This document shows positions 1 through 10,132 of a stretch of 64,000 nucleotides of DNA, one piece after another. Below the pieces are notes generated by a model. The model saw only the letters and a list, made by a program, of their open reading frames with translations. It did no database searches and was not told where the DNA came from. How positions within the stretch are numbered: position 1 is the stretch's first letter; each line of letters begins with the position of its first letter. The position numbers were made by a program, and so were the translations under genes. Origin of the DNA: Xestospongia muta (lineage: Eukaryota; Porifera; Demospongiae; Haplosclerida; Petrosiidae); assembly GCA_963693285.1 (NCBI GenBank), contig OY848917.1, positions 22,884,245 through 22,948,244 of the forward strand, written 5' to 3'.

Positions 1-1844
1 ATAAAAAAAGGCCAAGAGAGGTCTTTTAGATTAACCCACTGTTTAGTAATGGACATGAACTAAATTCAAATGTAAATATTACAGTACTACAACTAAAAGT
101 ATATTACCTGCCTCTCTGCTGCAAAAGCAATGAACTGACCTGAAAAATGGATAAAATAACCAGACCAAGTCCCATGCCATAAAGTCAAAAACAACAATGT
201 TATAAAGCGAGATAAGTCTTGATTACCCATCCACTTAAGACGTTTATAGACATAACTGTACAATGACATGAACATTAAATTATAATGACATCACTTACAT
301 AGCCACCCATTTATTAGTTTGTATATTCATAGTTTGAATGGATCCCTATTAATTTAACAGTTTAATAAATAATAAGCAAAGTTTACAACTGACCCGAAAA
401 CTTATACTTTGTTCATACAAACCAAAGTTTACATTTTGGAGAGCTGTCCAATCAGTGGAACCATCAGATCTAACACCATTATAAGATATCCCTGTTATAA
501 TACAGCTTCCTTCCTATAATAGTCCAAAAACAATTTAAATACTACACCTGACTGTCCTTACTGCTATTAGCCAAATTACCATGTATCGACCCCACAGTGT
601 TATTTTCCCTATTGCTATCATTATAACAAGTTTAGTGACAAATGGTTTTCCCTAAAAACACATTCAAATTATAGATGTGTTAATTAAATTCACACTCTTA
701 CTCTATAGTCTTCACTTAAAATATACTTCAATGGATAATATCTATTGAATAAAGAGCTTATTGCAGTTAATGTTAGTGCCTGAGAGAGACATGACATTAC
801 TGGCATAATACTAACAGGACAATTTAGTATAACACAAAGTTTACAAATATTGCTTTACCTACTACCAGCTTTCTTCTCATCATACAAAGACCTTGAAACA
901 AATTGTTGATATCGTTTGAAACTAATCTGTAGAAAATGAAACTATTGACTATTGTTAAATTAATATACCTGTGGTCCAACTAAGACTGAGCCAAAAAAAA
1001 CACAGAAACCTAGTACCTATATAACTAAGTGTTATAACAAGATTCAACAAAGATAGTCTTACTTCAATAAATGGAGGAAGTGCAGAGATACAAGTTTCCT
1101 TCTCTTCTTTACTAAGAGTGGACTAGAGAGAATGGTTATTAGTTGTGACCTATATCAGTCTTACTTTTCTTTTATTACCATCATATAAATTATATGCCAA
1201 TCCTAAATGAAAGTTGTCTTTAATTTAAGTTGTATAGAATGACAGAATAACTTACCTATTAATTTTAATACCAAGACACAATGGGGTAGAGTCCAATTAA
1301 GTGTATGGATATCAGAAATAAACGAATATCCTATTATCACATGACTCTATTACAGCATAAATAATATAACTAGCTCTGTGTATATATAGTTCATACCATT
1401 GTCATGATCCATGTTAGAAATAGAGACAACTTTGTACCACCCAAAAGAGAGAGAACGCTATAAACAGCGACAATATCTACTACTATATGCCACATAGAGG
1501 GTCCTTGATGATTAACAATTGATGTACGTATAGATAAATTAAAAGCAATGTATGAACTTACCATAAACAAAGTACAGCAATCCAATGCCGCTAACAGAGA
1601 AGAAAATGTTCTAAAATGTAGTGTAGTAATTCAAACATTTTATTATATATCTTCCAACACCTGAATCCATGCTGATTGCACAGACACAAACGAACGGTAG
1701 ATGAGCGCAAGTGGATAAGCTACCTTTACGTATAAATTAATATATGACATATCAAATTATTTACCAAGTAACAACCCAACAATAAAGCGAATCTCTATTT
1801 CTGAAATATTTAAGAAAAGGGAGAAACTTACCACCGAGGACATC
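1..1844 (-). CDS. LPCAT3/MBOAT5-like lysophospholipid acyltransferase, copy A (3' end outside window)
   Basis: Spliced gene. Exons read on the minus strand with GT..AG introns: 1-59 (cut by the window edge), 108-255, 299-345, 394-513, 562-651, 702-810, 859-926, 969-1016, 1063-1122, 1165-1202, 1256-1346, 1397-1503, 1562-1610, 1661-1719, 1765-1800 and a possible 13-nt exon 1832-1844. The joined frame is open and aligns along its length with animal LPCAT3: a block ending in LPHCVLVLKLIG, then EGSCIITG, then NIQTNKWVA with the MBOAT-type Asn, then LWHGTWSGYF with the catalytic-type His, then AERQ. The family consists of multi-pass ER membrane enzymes that transfer an acyl group from acyl-CoA to lysophospholipids (Lands cycle); substrate specificity cannot be read here. 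A differs from D and E by Trp to Met just before the Asn block. The first coding exon upstream of 1844 is not resolved. Confidence 0.8.
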
Positions 1845-2390
1845 CTAGAGACTACTCATAGTCGAGTCTTTTCCTTATAAATAGTTTTAGTTTCCTCTCA
1901 ATAACAAATGTGGCAGCTTGTATAATCATAATTAAATTTGAGACGGAATTTTAAAATATGATAGAGTATATATAGTATATGTATATAATGTAGTCTACAA
2001 TAGTGGTAAACAAGCTGTAGATGAATATCAGAATTATAGTGCAGAATCTTCATTCATGTCTATTCTCCAGATATATCCAGGCTACATACATTTCCTTCAG
2101 ATTCAACAGATTCTCCTATAAAGTAAATCCAGTCTAAAATGGACCAGTTAAACCAGACAAAAGACTTCCTTATCATAACTATTTATTTGATAATAAACAA
2201 GGATGTTGCTATCCAGTTTTCTTTTGCTGCTTTCAAGTACTAAGTTATGCATACTATATAAAATGGAGTCTACTCTATGTATGTCCACAGCAACAACTAA
2301 CGGCCAGTAACATAAGTTTATATGAACTGCTATACTACTATGGTCGGTTTAATAATCTTTAACATTACGATAATGGTTTATGAATGGTTA
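1845..2390. other. 5' flank of acyltransferase copy A, no gene recognised
   Basis: AT-rich flank. It matches the sequence upstream of copies B, D, E and G: the segment with the minus-strand reading of a short Lys/Arg-rich peptide near 1860-1930, and then the motif around 1965-2010. The missing first coding exon of the acyltransferase probably lies here, but no start codon joins the next exon in frame by an obvious donor. Confidence 0.5.
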
Positions 2391-2499
2391 AAATTGCACA
2401 AATTGTAGATATTTGAACACCACAAATAAGAATGATTTTGAAAGAAATAATTGGAATTAAACAACTTGAAGACAAAAAAACTATAACTTAAGTTTAAAT

Positions 2500-2870
2500 T
2501 CAGAGGTTGCAAATAAAGTCAATTTCTTTTAAGTTATCATTAGATTGCAATGTTGTACAATTAAGATGGTAAATGTATCATCTTTCTTCTCTTTCTCAAT
2601 CTTCTTCCACTTTCTTCTTTTTGCAATTTGTTTTGTCAGAGTTGTTCTTGTTGTTGCTGCTTTTTGATTTTATCTTCATATTAATATTTCCTCTTAGCTT
2701 TCTCCTCTTCCTCTTTTGCTTTCTTTAGTTTTTACTCTTCAAAAAATTGTATGACTTGAATGATGTTTGGAAGAGATTGAAAAAACCTGACAAGCTTCTT
2801 GTTAGACTTTTCTGGTAGCTGTAGTATCTCTTTGAAAGCTACTGTAAATGAGTACTTTTATTTGACTTTT
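2500..2870 (-). pseudogene. Repeated fragment with Glu/Lys-rich coil, copy 1
   Basis: On the minus strand this encodes pieces of LPEKS..., then FFQSLPNIIQVIQFFEE, then a Glu/Lys-rich stretch, with stops and frameshifts. The same segment recurs at about 17095-17470, 23325-23730 and 47988-48480, in three cases just before a transporter fragment. The 48 kb copy is the best preserved and adds a Cys-rich tail. The protein family is not recognised; a transposase or PHD-like tail is a guess. Confidence 0.4.
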
Positions 2871-2984
2871 TTCCTGTATGTAATATAAAGTGGCTTCATC
2901 TAGATCATAGAACAGCCATTATATATTGTGTATATGCATTTCTAATTGTTTTTGAAGATGAGGCAGATCATAGCCTTTGTGACA

Positions 2985-3173
2985 AGGGACTGTTCTTTTG
3001 TTGGAATTTTTCCATTTGTAGGCTTATTGATTTGTGGTGGTAGTAAATGATTATTACTGGTGTGTACTTTTCTTTTGCTTCTTGGATAACTACTGGTATA
3101 GCAGCTATTGTCAATGTATATTTAAACATTGAAGCATTATATTGGTGGGTTTTGGGTATCGCAACTTTCTACA
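2985..3173 (+). pseudogene. POT/SLC15-like transporter fragment, part 1 (split by LTR element)
   Basis: Matches residues of about 62-125 of the intact transporter at 32417-33928 (the FPVFGLL...GVYFSFASW...ALYW region). Part of the LAD..GRY loop is missing and there is no start. The match stops exactly at the LTR element boundary (target duplication 3174-3178) and resumes at 5945, so the retroelement landed in an existing copy. Confidence 0.7.
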
Positions 3174-3178
3174 AGTAC
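3174..3178. repeat. Target-site duplication AGTAC, left copy
   Basis: AGTAC flanks the left end of the composite LTR element and is repeated at 5945-5949 after the right LTR. Five bases is the usual Ty3/gypsy target duplication. Confidence 0.8.
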
Positions 3179-3338
3179 TGTAATATATGACATTAATTTT
3201 GTTCTGTGGTTTTCCTGTATGTTAATTTACTTTTAGTGTGCTGCATAAATATTGATTTTTTGGTATTTATGATCAGTTAGTTAGTGTGTGTGTGTAACTG
3301 TGAAAGATATCTCGAGTAATAAAACCTAAGATATAATA
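3179..3338 (+). repeat. 5' LTR of composite gypsy-type element
   Basis: 160 bp beginning TG and ending TA (CA in the right copy). It is closely repeated at 5036-5195 and 5789-5944, with a partial copy at 3587-3680. It carries a GT-rich run and an AATAAA signal near its end. It is followed by a putative primer-binding site with TGGCGACGAG. Confidence 0.85.
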
Positions 3339-3391
3339 ATGGCGACGAGATTAGTTGGTGCCCTCGCTCCTTTTGAGCCAAGCAAGATGCA

Positions 3392-3574
3392 GTGGACATC
3401 GTACCCGAAAGGATGGAAGAGTATCTGGTAGCCAACAGTGTAGACAATGCAAGAAAAAAATTAGCCATTCTACTTAGTAGTATCGGTGATGCTACATACG
3501 AACTCTTAGGTGACTTATGGGCTCCTGATAAACCCAACAGATTGAAACCAAAGAAGATAAAACAAGTTGAATAA
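3392..3574 (+). pseudogene. gag N-terminal fragment of gypsy-type element
   Basis: Open stretch of 60 codons containing MEEYLVAN, KLAILLSS and YELLGDL. It corresponds to the capsid start of the larger gypsy element (42.9 kb), which shows LERASLYFQAN and VFLSLIGAKNYSLL at the same places. The rest of gag is missing: the frame ends just before a purine-rich tract and a partial LTR, so this is a truncated remnant. Confidence 0.6.
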
Positions 3575-3586
3575 GAGTGGAGGAGA

Positions 3587-3680
3587 TGTAATGTATGACA
3601 TTAATTTAGTTCTGTTGTTTTCCTGTATGTTAATTTACTTTTAGTGTGCTGTAAAAATATTGATTTTTGTATTTATGATC
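3587..3680 (+). repeat. Partial internal LTR copy
   Basis: The first ~94 bp match the LTR at 3179 and are preceded by the same GTGGAGGAGA purine tract as the other LTRs. The copy ends abruptly at TTTATGATC and joins protease-coding sequence, so it marks a recombination junction inside the composite element. Confidence 0.75.
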
Positions 3681-4430
3681 CACGCTTAAAAAATCAAAGT
3701 GATGCGGATCAGAAAAAGGCTCTAATTAAAGTAATCATTAACAGCCAACCAGTAATCATAGAAGTGGATACGGGTGCAGCAGTAACGGTAGTTTCAGAGA
3801 AGACATGTAAGCTGAAAGTACAACCAACCAAGACAAAGTTGAAGTCAATAACAGAACAGACAATGCCATTAGTAGGTGAAGCCATGATACAAGCCAAAAT
3901 AGGAGGGATCAAAAGAAAGGTTAAATTGTTTGTAGCAAAAGGAAAGTGTCCATCACTCTTTGGCAGAGATTGGATTCAAATTTTCTGTGGAGATAATTGG
4001 GCAGGAAGACTCACACAAGTCAACGTGTTAGAAACGACACAGAAAAGTAATCAGTTACAAGTACTATTGGAAAATTATGACCAGAAAGTATTCAGACCTG
4101 GGCTGGGAGAATTAAAAAAAATTGAAGCCAAACTAATGTTGAACCAAATGCCCAACCAAAGTTTTGCAAGCCACATCCAGTACGATATGCAGTAAAGGTA
4201 AAGTTAGGAGAAACATTAGAAAGAATGGTAATAGAGGGTAATCTAGAAAAGATAGACTACAGTGAGTGGGCAACACCAATAGTAGCAGTCATGAAACCTG
4301 ATGGCTCAGTGTGAGTCTGTGGGGATTACAAAGTCACCCTGAACCCCTGCTTGGAAGTAAATCAGCATCCACTACCACGTATTGAAGAGTGTTTCCAAAC
4401 CATTAATGGTAGTTTTACACTATGTAAAGA
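3681..4430 (+). pseudogene. Gypsy protease and N-terminal reverse transcriptase fragment
   Basis: The open frame to 4195 contains EVDTGAAVTVVSE, the aspartic protease active site, and FGRDWIQ, the usual linker into reverse transcriptase. The following 4196-4430 continues RT homology (KPDGS..., GDYKV...) in a different frame with a stop, and the RT palm with the YxDD box is missing. The piece joins directly to integrase sequence. It is not functional. Confidence 0.7.
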
Positions 4431-4930
4431 TGGGGTGGCCACAGAAAGTGAAGCCTGCACTCTCACCATATTTTGCCAGGAGAAACGAACTGACAATTGA
4501 AGAAGATTGTTTGTTAAGAGGTATTGTTGTGAAGATGAAGGCACTGGCAAGATCACATGTATGGTGGCCAGGAATGGATAAGGCTTTAGAGGAGGTTACT
4601 AAACATTGTGAGGAGTGCCACACTAACCAGAAGGAGGACCTTAAGACACCACTGCACCCATTGGAATTCACATCAAAGCCTTGGCAAAGGATTCATTTAG
4701 ATTTTGCTGGTCCATTTCAAAGACAGATGTGGTTGATACTAATAGATTCATATTCAAGATGGCCAGAAGTAGTACCAATGAGAAGTACAACTGCAGGTCA
4801 AACAATTAAAGAGCTTAACGGTCCACAATTTGTATCAGAAGGAATTTCAGGAATTCACAAGGTCTAATGGAATACACATATCAAAATAGCATCTTATCAT
4901 CCAAGGTCTAACGGAATGGCTGAAGATTTG
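4431..4930 (+). pseudogene. Gypsy integrase fragment
   Basis: Contains the Cys pair of the HHCC zinc domain (CEECHTNQ), then WQRIHLDFAGPF with the first catalytic Asp, and SYSRWPEVVPM. NGPQFVSEG near 4830 marks the second catalytic region, but the frame breaks just after it, and a short GMAEDL-like remnant near 4915 marks the Glu region. Frameshifts and deletions make it inactive. Confidence 0.7.
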
Positions 4931-5035
4931 TACAAACTTTCAAAACAGCGATGAGGAAGACGGTTAATGAAGGTGGTGACATCTTGTTATCCAGGAGTTC
5001 CAATTTAAAGTATAACTGAATAAGAGTGGAGGAGA

Positions 5036-5195
5036 TGTAATGTATGACATTAATTTAGTTCTGTTGTTTTCCTGTATGTTAATTTACTTTTAGTGTGCTG
5101 TAAAAATATTGATTTTTTGTATTTATGATCAGTTAGTTAGTGTGTGTGTGTAACTGTGAAAGTTATCTCAAGTAATAAAATCCTAAGATATAACA
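5036..5195 (+). repeat. Internal full-length LTR copy
   Basis: 160 bp, near-identical to the LTR at 3179-3338, preceded by the same purine-rich tract. It separates the pol remains from the SRCR-coding stretch, so the element has at least four LTR copies. Confidence 0.85.
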
Positions 5196-5590
5196 CAAAT
5201 GATGGTAGTCATGATTGTACACATAGTAATAATGCTGGAGTCATTTGTACTAGTAAGTAGTGTCAGATATAAACAATATAATATGTGACATCTCCCTTAG
5301 ATCAACATGACCATCTTGCTGATATTAGACTTCATCTTGTTAATGGAAATGTTCCCAATGAAGGTTGTGTTGAGATATTTTATAACAATAGTTGAGGCAC
5401 TATTTGTGATACTTACTGGAGTATGAATGATGCTAAAGTTGTTTGTAGACAACTAGGGTATGATCCAAATCAAAGAGTTAAGTTTATACCAGTTCATATT
5501 TTGGTCCAAGAACTGGTAATATATTCAATATCTTATCTAATACATGTTGAGTCTTTTTTATTAACAGGACCTTTATATCTTTATATTGTT
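5196..5590 (+). pseudogene. SRCR-domain gene fragment trapped inside LTR element
   Basis: The plus strand encodes the end of one scavenger-receptor cysteine-rich domain (HDCTHSNNAGVICT, 5209-5250) followed by a possible GT-start intron. A second domain start follows: RLHLVNGNVPNEGCVEIFYN, a stop where the family has Trp, then GTICDTYWSMNDAKVVCRQL. SRCR domains are extracellular Cys-rich modules common in sponge receptors. The in-frame stop and the later frame change show it is dead. It lies between an LTR and the pol tail, so it was captured, or the element inserted and recombined around it. Confidence 0.7.
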
Positions 5591-5599
5591 AAATGTGTT

Positions 5600-5761
5600 G
5601 GTAATAAAAAAATAGATAGACCAAGAGCTGCGTTGGAAACTGATTGTCAAGAAATAGACAGGCCAATAGTTACTGCAGAACATGAACCTAATTGTAGATC
5701 TAGTCGGGTGTCCAGACCACCTGGAAGATTGACATATTGTTATCCTGAAGTACCAATTTGA
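5600..5761 (+). pseudogene. Gypsy pol C-terminal tail
   Basis: Encodes RSSRVSRPPGRLTYCYPE and a stop at 5759-5761, matching the pol C terminus of the 46.7 kb element (RNRRPPERLTYYD). It is followed by a purine-rich tract at 5775-5788 and the 3' LTR, as expected for the 3' end of a gypsy element. Confidence 0.65.
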
Positions 5762-5788
5762 AGTAGAACTGAATAAGAGTGGAGGAGA

Positions 5789-5944
5789 TGTAATATGACA
5801 TTAATTTTGTTATGTGGTTTTCCTGTATGTTAATTTACTTTTAGTGTGCTGTATAAATTATGATTTTTGTATTTATGATCAGCTAGTTAGTGTGTGTGTG
5901 CAACTGTGAAGTTATCTCGAGTAATAAAAACCCAAGATATAACA
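5789..5944 (+). repeat. 3' LTR of composite gypsy-type element
   Basis: 156 bp, TG...CA, with small indels relative to the 160-bp left LTR. It is followed at once by AGTAC (5945-5949), the right target-site duplication, and then by resumed transporter pseudogene sequence. Confidence 0.85.
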
Positions 5945-6134
5945 AGTACCTATTTGGGTATAGTAGTTTTCACTCCATTATTGTACAATTTAACATTGAT
6001 CAGTTATTAGGAGCTTCTGCTGATAAAATGTCATTTATTGGCATTTTGTGACCATACCAATAATGTTTGTCATTCTTGAAGTTGTTAATTGTTTTCTGAA
6101 TAAATTTTCTATCTTCTCATATGTAGTATCAGGT
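5945..6134 (+). pseudogene. POT/SLC15-like transporter fragment, part 2
   Basis: Continues the copy interrupted at 3173. It matches the intact transporter from its residues of about 127 to 188 (IVQFNIDQLL...GASADK..., VVNCF, IFSYVVSG) with frameshifts. It ends where a 42-bp minisatellite begins. Confidence 0.65.
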
Positions 6135-6432
6135 GATATAACCCCTAGCACATGACTATTAAAGTCACACTCCTCCATTATAAGCCCTAGCATATGACTA
6201 ATGAAGTCACACTCCTCTATTATAACTCCTAGCACATGACTATTAAAGTCACACTCCTCCATTATAAGCCCTAGCACATGACTACTGACATCACACTCCT
6301 CCATTATAAACCCTATCACATGACTATTAAAGTCACACTCCTCTACTATTAGCCCTAGCACATGACTAATGAAGCCACACTCCTCTATTATTAGCACTAG
6401 CACATGACTATTGAAGTCACACTCCTCTATTT
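6135..6432 (-). repeat. 42-bp minisatellite array 1
   Basis: About seven imperfect 42-bp units, each with CTAGCACATGACTA and GTCACACTCCTC. Because 42 is a multiple of three, the minus strand stays open and reads a 14-residue unit EECDFNSHVLGLIM. The same unit forms arrays at 54.7-55.9 kb and remnants at 16.3 and 42.5 kb. It is probably non-coding satellite DNA. Confidence 0.85.
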
Positions 6433-6620
6433 CAAAACGAAACATTTAAACAACAATTCGCACATTGAAATTGTAGATAATTGTACTTTGTACACATAGA
6501 ATTTTTATTGAAGCAACCATTAGCTCTGTTTTATCTGCAACAACCATTAAATGTAGCACTGGTAGTGTAAAACTTCCTACATAGTAGCCACAAAATAAGA
6601 CTCTACAAATGTTTAGTGAG
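6433..6620. repeat. Sequence linked to the 42-bp satellite
   Basis: The segment after the array (TTCAAAACGAAACATTTAAA and the following ~110 bp) recurs after the third array at about 55910-56015. The satellite and this flank therefore moved as one unit. Confidence 0.6.
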
Positions 6621-6621
6621 A

Positions 6622-7145
6622 TTATGTGGCTATTATATAGGAATTTATAACATCATTCCTTTTGTGTTCTTGCTTCAATGTTTGTACCACAAACACTACT
6701 AGTATGATGACAATAATCACACTCTTGTAAACATAATAAAAAAGATTTTGACAGATTATATCATTTTCACATTTAAAGGGGTACTTGCCATTAATATTAA
6801 CTGCTAATCCAATTGCAAATGCTGCAAACCACATCCCAACCACGAACTCTCTCATTTCATGTGGAGACTGAGCTATTGTGAACTCCAACAATGTAGGAAG
6901 AATTAAACCAAATGAATTCCAAATATGATTTCAGGAACAATGATTGCTTTGTATGAAGTTGTTTTCAAATGAAGAAACTGTTTTCAAGAAAACAAGATGA
7001 TGTAATATAGTGGAGTTGATAAACCAAAAACAAGTCCCAGACCAATTCTCTTAAGCATATTTGGAATATACTTTACAAGATGTTTATACAACATCAGAAG
7101 AAGGTAGAGAATGATTAGAAGTAAAAAAGCACCAATGTATAAGTG
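6622..7145 (-). pseudogene. POT/SLC15-like transporter fragment, C-terminal half
   Basis: The minus strand encodes LEFTIAQSPHEM, then FAAFAIGLAVNINGKYPF and the last membrane segment as in the intact copy, but with an altered tail after VVFVV. Upstream, 6892-7145 matches the TM8-TM9 region with many stops and frameshifts. No start or N-terminal half is present next to it. Confidence 0.7.
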
Positions 7146-8180
7146 ATTCAAATTCTGTTACCATGGCAACATCTCTTCTTTCAAGGCTTTTAATAGTCTT
7201 TTATTCCCTGTTAGTATAAGTGTACTAATTAGTCCTTGAGTTAATTTCACAATAGTAGAAGCCAGGGAAAAAGTTGGTGTAATGGAACAAAGCATTTTGA
7301 TACAATTAATTAATTCAAATTGAAGTAAGAAACATCTCTGTCTTTTGTATGAAATACATATAATTATAACTAGTTGAGTTAATGTATTCAGTTAGTGTGT
7401 CTCTATCCTCTATGAACAATTGTGATTAAATAGTTAATTTGATATGGTTAACAAGAAATCAATAACTCTTTTTCACGTAATATTTTAGCAGGTTTTATTG
7501 TATTGGAGGTGGCAGGCTAAACATACTTATCAGTCAACTTTCATTGACAGGTATAAGCAGTTATCCTTGTTATAGCAATTTTACACAATTCCATATACCT
7601 GGCTTATTAGGAGAAAGATAAATGCTTTGAATATTGAGTCGAGTAAGAACTAGCATATGTCATTAACTTTTCTCGTGTTCTTAACAGGAGGTTCTTTCAT
7701 GACAGCAATAATCTTCGTCCAGGACACCTCATATTGTACATCAAGTTGTTCACCAATAGCACTCTAAATATGCTTAATAGAATGAAGCTTCATGTTGAGA
7801 TGTGATTTTTCTGGGCCTTTATCTGATAACAAATTTTAAACATAAATATGAAACCATACTTGACTCATATGCTTTAATTACTTTCATAGTATCTAAATGA
7901 CTCACCAAGCATTCATAAGGAAGTCTTGATAGAAGTGAAAGTATCTTATATGCAGAAGGAGGAAGACTAGCAGATGTATTGTTTGAAGGAGTAGTATTAT
8001 TACAGAAAAGTATTATTACATCATGTTATAGACACCAAGTAACCAGTTCATGACTGATGGTTTGTCTTCAGTTGGGTATTGAATAACAAGTAAAGGAGGG
8101 AAGTATCAGGTTTACTTTGATCAATGGCTTTTGTGATCTTTAATAAGGAGCAATTAACATTAACCAAAAGAGTTTAGTAG
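7146..8180. other. Intergenic stretch, no gene recognised
   Basis: AT-rich. The part at 7150-7240 recurs at 15360-15450. A minus-strand stretch near 7690-7830 looks weakly protein-like (QLDVQYEVSWTKIIAVMKEP) but has an in-frame stop and no recognised family. Confidence 0.4.
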
Positions 8181-8259
8181 TGTATATCTTAATGGTTTTT
8201 CAAAGGTTTCATCATATAATCTTCATTACTGAGTGTTGATTCCACTTTCTTAATGTCAG

Positions 8260-8369
8260 GATCAATGAAAAACGAGACAGGTTCTATTCTACACTAGATG
8301 AAGATAACAATCTTTTTATAGATGTCTACACTAGCATAGAAGCTTCACTAATAGATTCTTCCTTTACAG
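8260..8369 (+). other. Duplicated exon-like segment of unknown gene, copy 1
   Basis: 110 bp with one open frame: RINEKRDRFYSTLDEDNNLF, then IDVYTSIEASLIDSSFT. It is preceded by a pyrimidine-rich stretch ending in AG. The next two bases are GC here, but GT at the partner copy (18686-18795). It may be an internal exon of a gene otherwise lost; the family is not recognised. Confidence 0.35.
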
Positions 8370-8390
8370 GCATGTATGTATGATTATGCC

Positions 8391-8412
8391 ACACACACAC
8401 ACACACACACAC
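8391..8412. repeat. (AC)n microsatellite
   Basis: Eleven AC repeats. At the same place in the duplicated copy (18817-18865) the run is (AT)n. Confidence 0.95.
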
Positions 8413-10132
8413 TCTATTATTGCAGACAGGTCTACTGGACAGTCTCCAGGTAACTAGTATGTACGTCATGTAGTGGTTAAAACGAAAGGTCCAAACAAAT
8501 GGCTATTATGATATCTAATATCAGGTACATAATTCATATTTATTTTTGATTAATAGTTTAATTGTAGTATATCTATACTTCACCCTAAAATGCTGAGAAA
8601 GGTCACGTTCTTGTCTTCAAACTTCAATGTGTATATACTCAATTGTCTTTTGAGGATGAAGATTCTCATCAAGGATGGGTTTTTATCCTCATTTACTTCC
8701 AGGTCTAGCACAACCTAATGGTTTGAGAATTGTAAATTGTACCTCATTCTAAATAAGTCAAAAGGATTTTGACAACTGTGGAGTTATACTCCACCTTTAG
8801 TTTCCTTCTTTGTTAGTGACCACATCTGATTCTCCTAATGTCTAATACTTGTGAAGTAGCTTCCTATGATGACCAGTTAGGTGAGGATGAAATGTATACA
8901 TGTAGATCATGATAGAGAGATGGATGAATTAAATGATTCATGGATAGATAGGAAAAAATTGATGAAAAGATGATTAGGTAAACAGATCTAGATGACAACT
9001 ATATTTCATGCAAAATATACTCAACTATATTGTATGTGTACTTTAAGAAATATGTTACACTATTCAATTCATTGTACAGATAGAGTTAGAACATACAGTG
9101 ATACTGTCTTCTTTTTTTATAGATGTCACTGACTTGACAAAAGTATTGACTTACTCGAAAACAATCACTTCAGATTTAATATTCTTAAATACTGCTTCAC
9201 ATACCTCATAGGCAAAGGTTCCAGTGACTAATTTGCATCATCATTTTTTTAAGTATCATCTCTTCTAACTTAACTATTGTATCTCTAAGAATTGTTAACT
9301 GTTTGGTAAACCCAATGTATGTAGTGAATGCATGCATTGTAAAATGGATTACATAGTTGATGTAACCAGCCCATTATCATTTTTGTTATAAATAGTATAT
9401 AATGAGATACTAAATACTAATAAATATCATTCTGTTTTAATTACTAATAAACTACAGTTGAGAAGACATTAGTGATAGTAATAGTGTGAATAGACAAAAG
9501 ACTTCCCTATTAAGAGAAAGCAACATATACCCTACCCTTCCATGTTACTACAGTGTAAACATAACAATGAAATAGACTATATTGCATGTCCATATAGATT
9601 AAGGTGGTTATTGTCTAATAAAATGTTATACAGAATCTAATAACTGAGAATCATCTAATATATAAAAAACTGTCATTAGTTGTTACTAGAATATTTATAG
9701 TGTTGTGTTACTTAGCATATTAGTAATAAATGCTAGTAATTGTTATATTTGACCTGTATAATCTGTCTTATTATTGTATAGAATTGAATTGAACACATGC
9801 AAAATCTAAATCAAAATTATAAAAAAGAGGTAGTGAACTAAAAGAAGTGCTTTCAAATATTGTTGATGATACATTTGATCAGAGTAGAAAAGATATCCCT
9901 CTGATACAATCATAGTGACATCAATGAGGTTATGTTTGTCAAGAAATTTAAAAGATGCTTATATATGCTAATTATATAGCATTTATTTACAGTGATGTGA
10001 TGTAATTCAAAGGATTCATGCCACTACTACAATATAGGTGGCATTACATCTAACAAGATATTTTTAAAATGTAAACTCTGACCTCGAAACTGATGAATAT
10101 CAAATATTATTATTAATTTTTAATCATTATTG

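Larger units (their letters stand above)
8183..10132. repeat. Segmental duplication, copy 1 (partner 18604-20591)
   Basis: Nearly collinear with 18604-20591, including the exon-like segment at 8260, the microsatellite and the shared 3' spacer of acyltransferase copies (from about 9430). The plus-strand copy joins transporter pseudogene sequence at 18604 but unrelated sequence at 8183, which marks the duplication edge. Confidence 0.75.

Noticed and set aside
1832..1844. ATG TCC TCG at the 5' end as the acyltransferase start codon
   Set aside because: Starting there leaves the next exon in a frame with an immediate stop. Only the GAT GTC CTC reading fits, so the true start must be further upstream.
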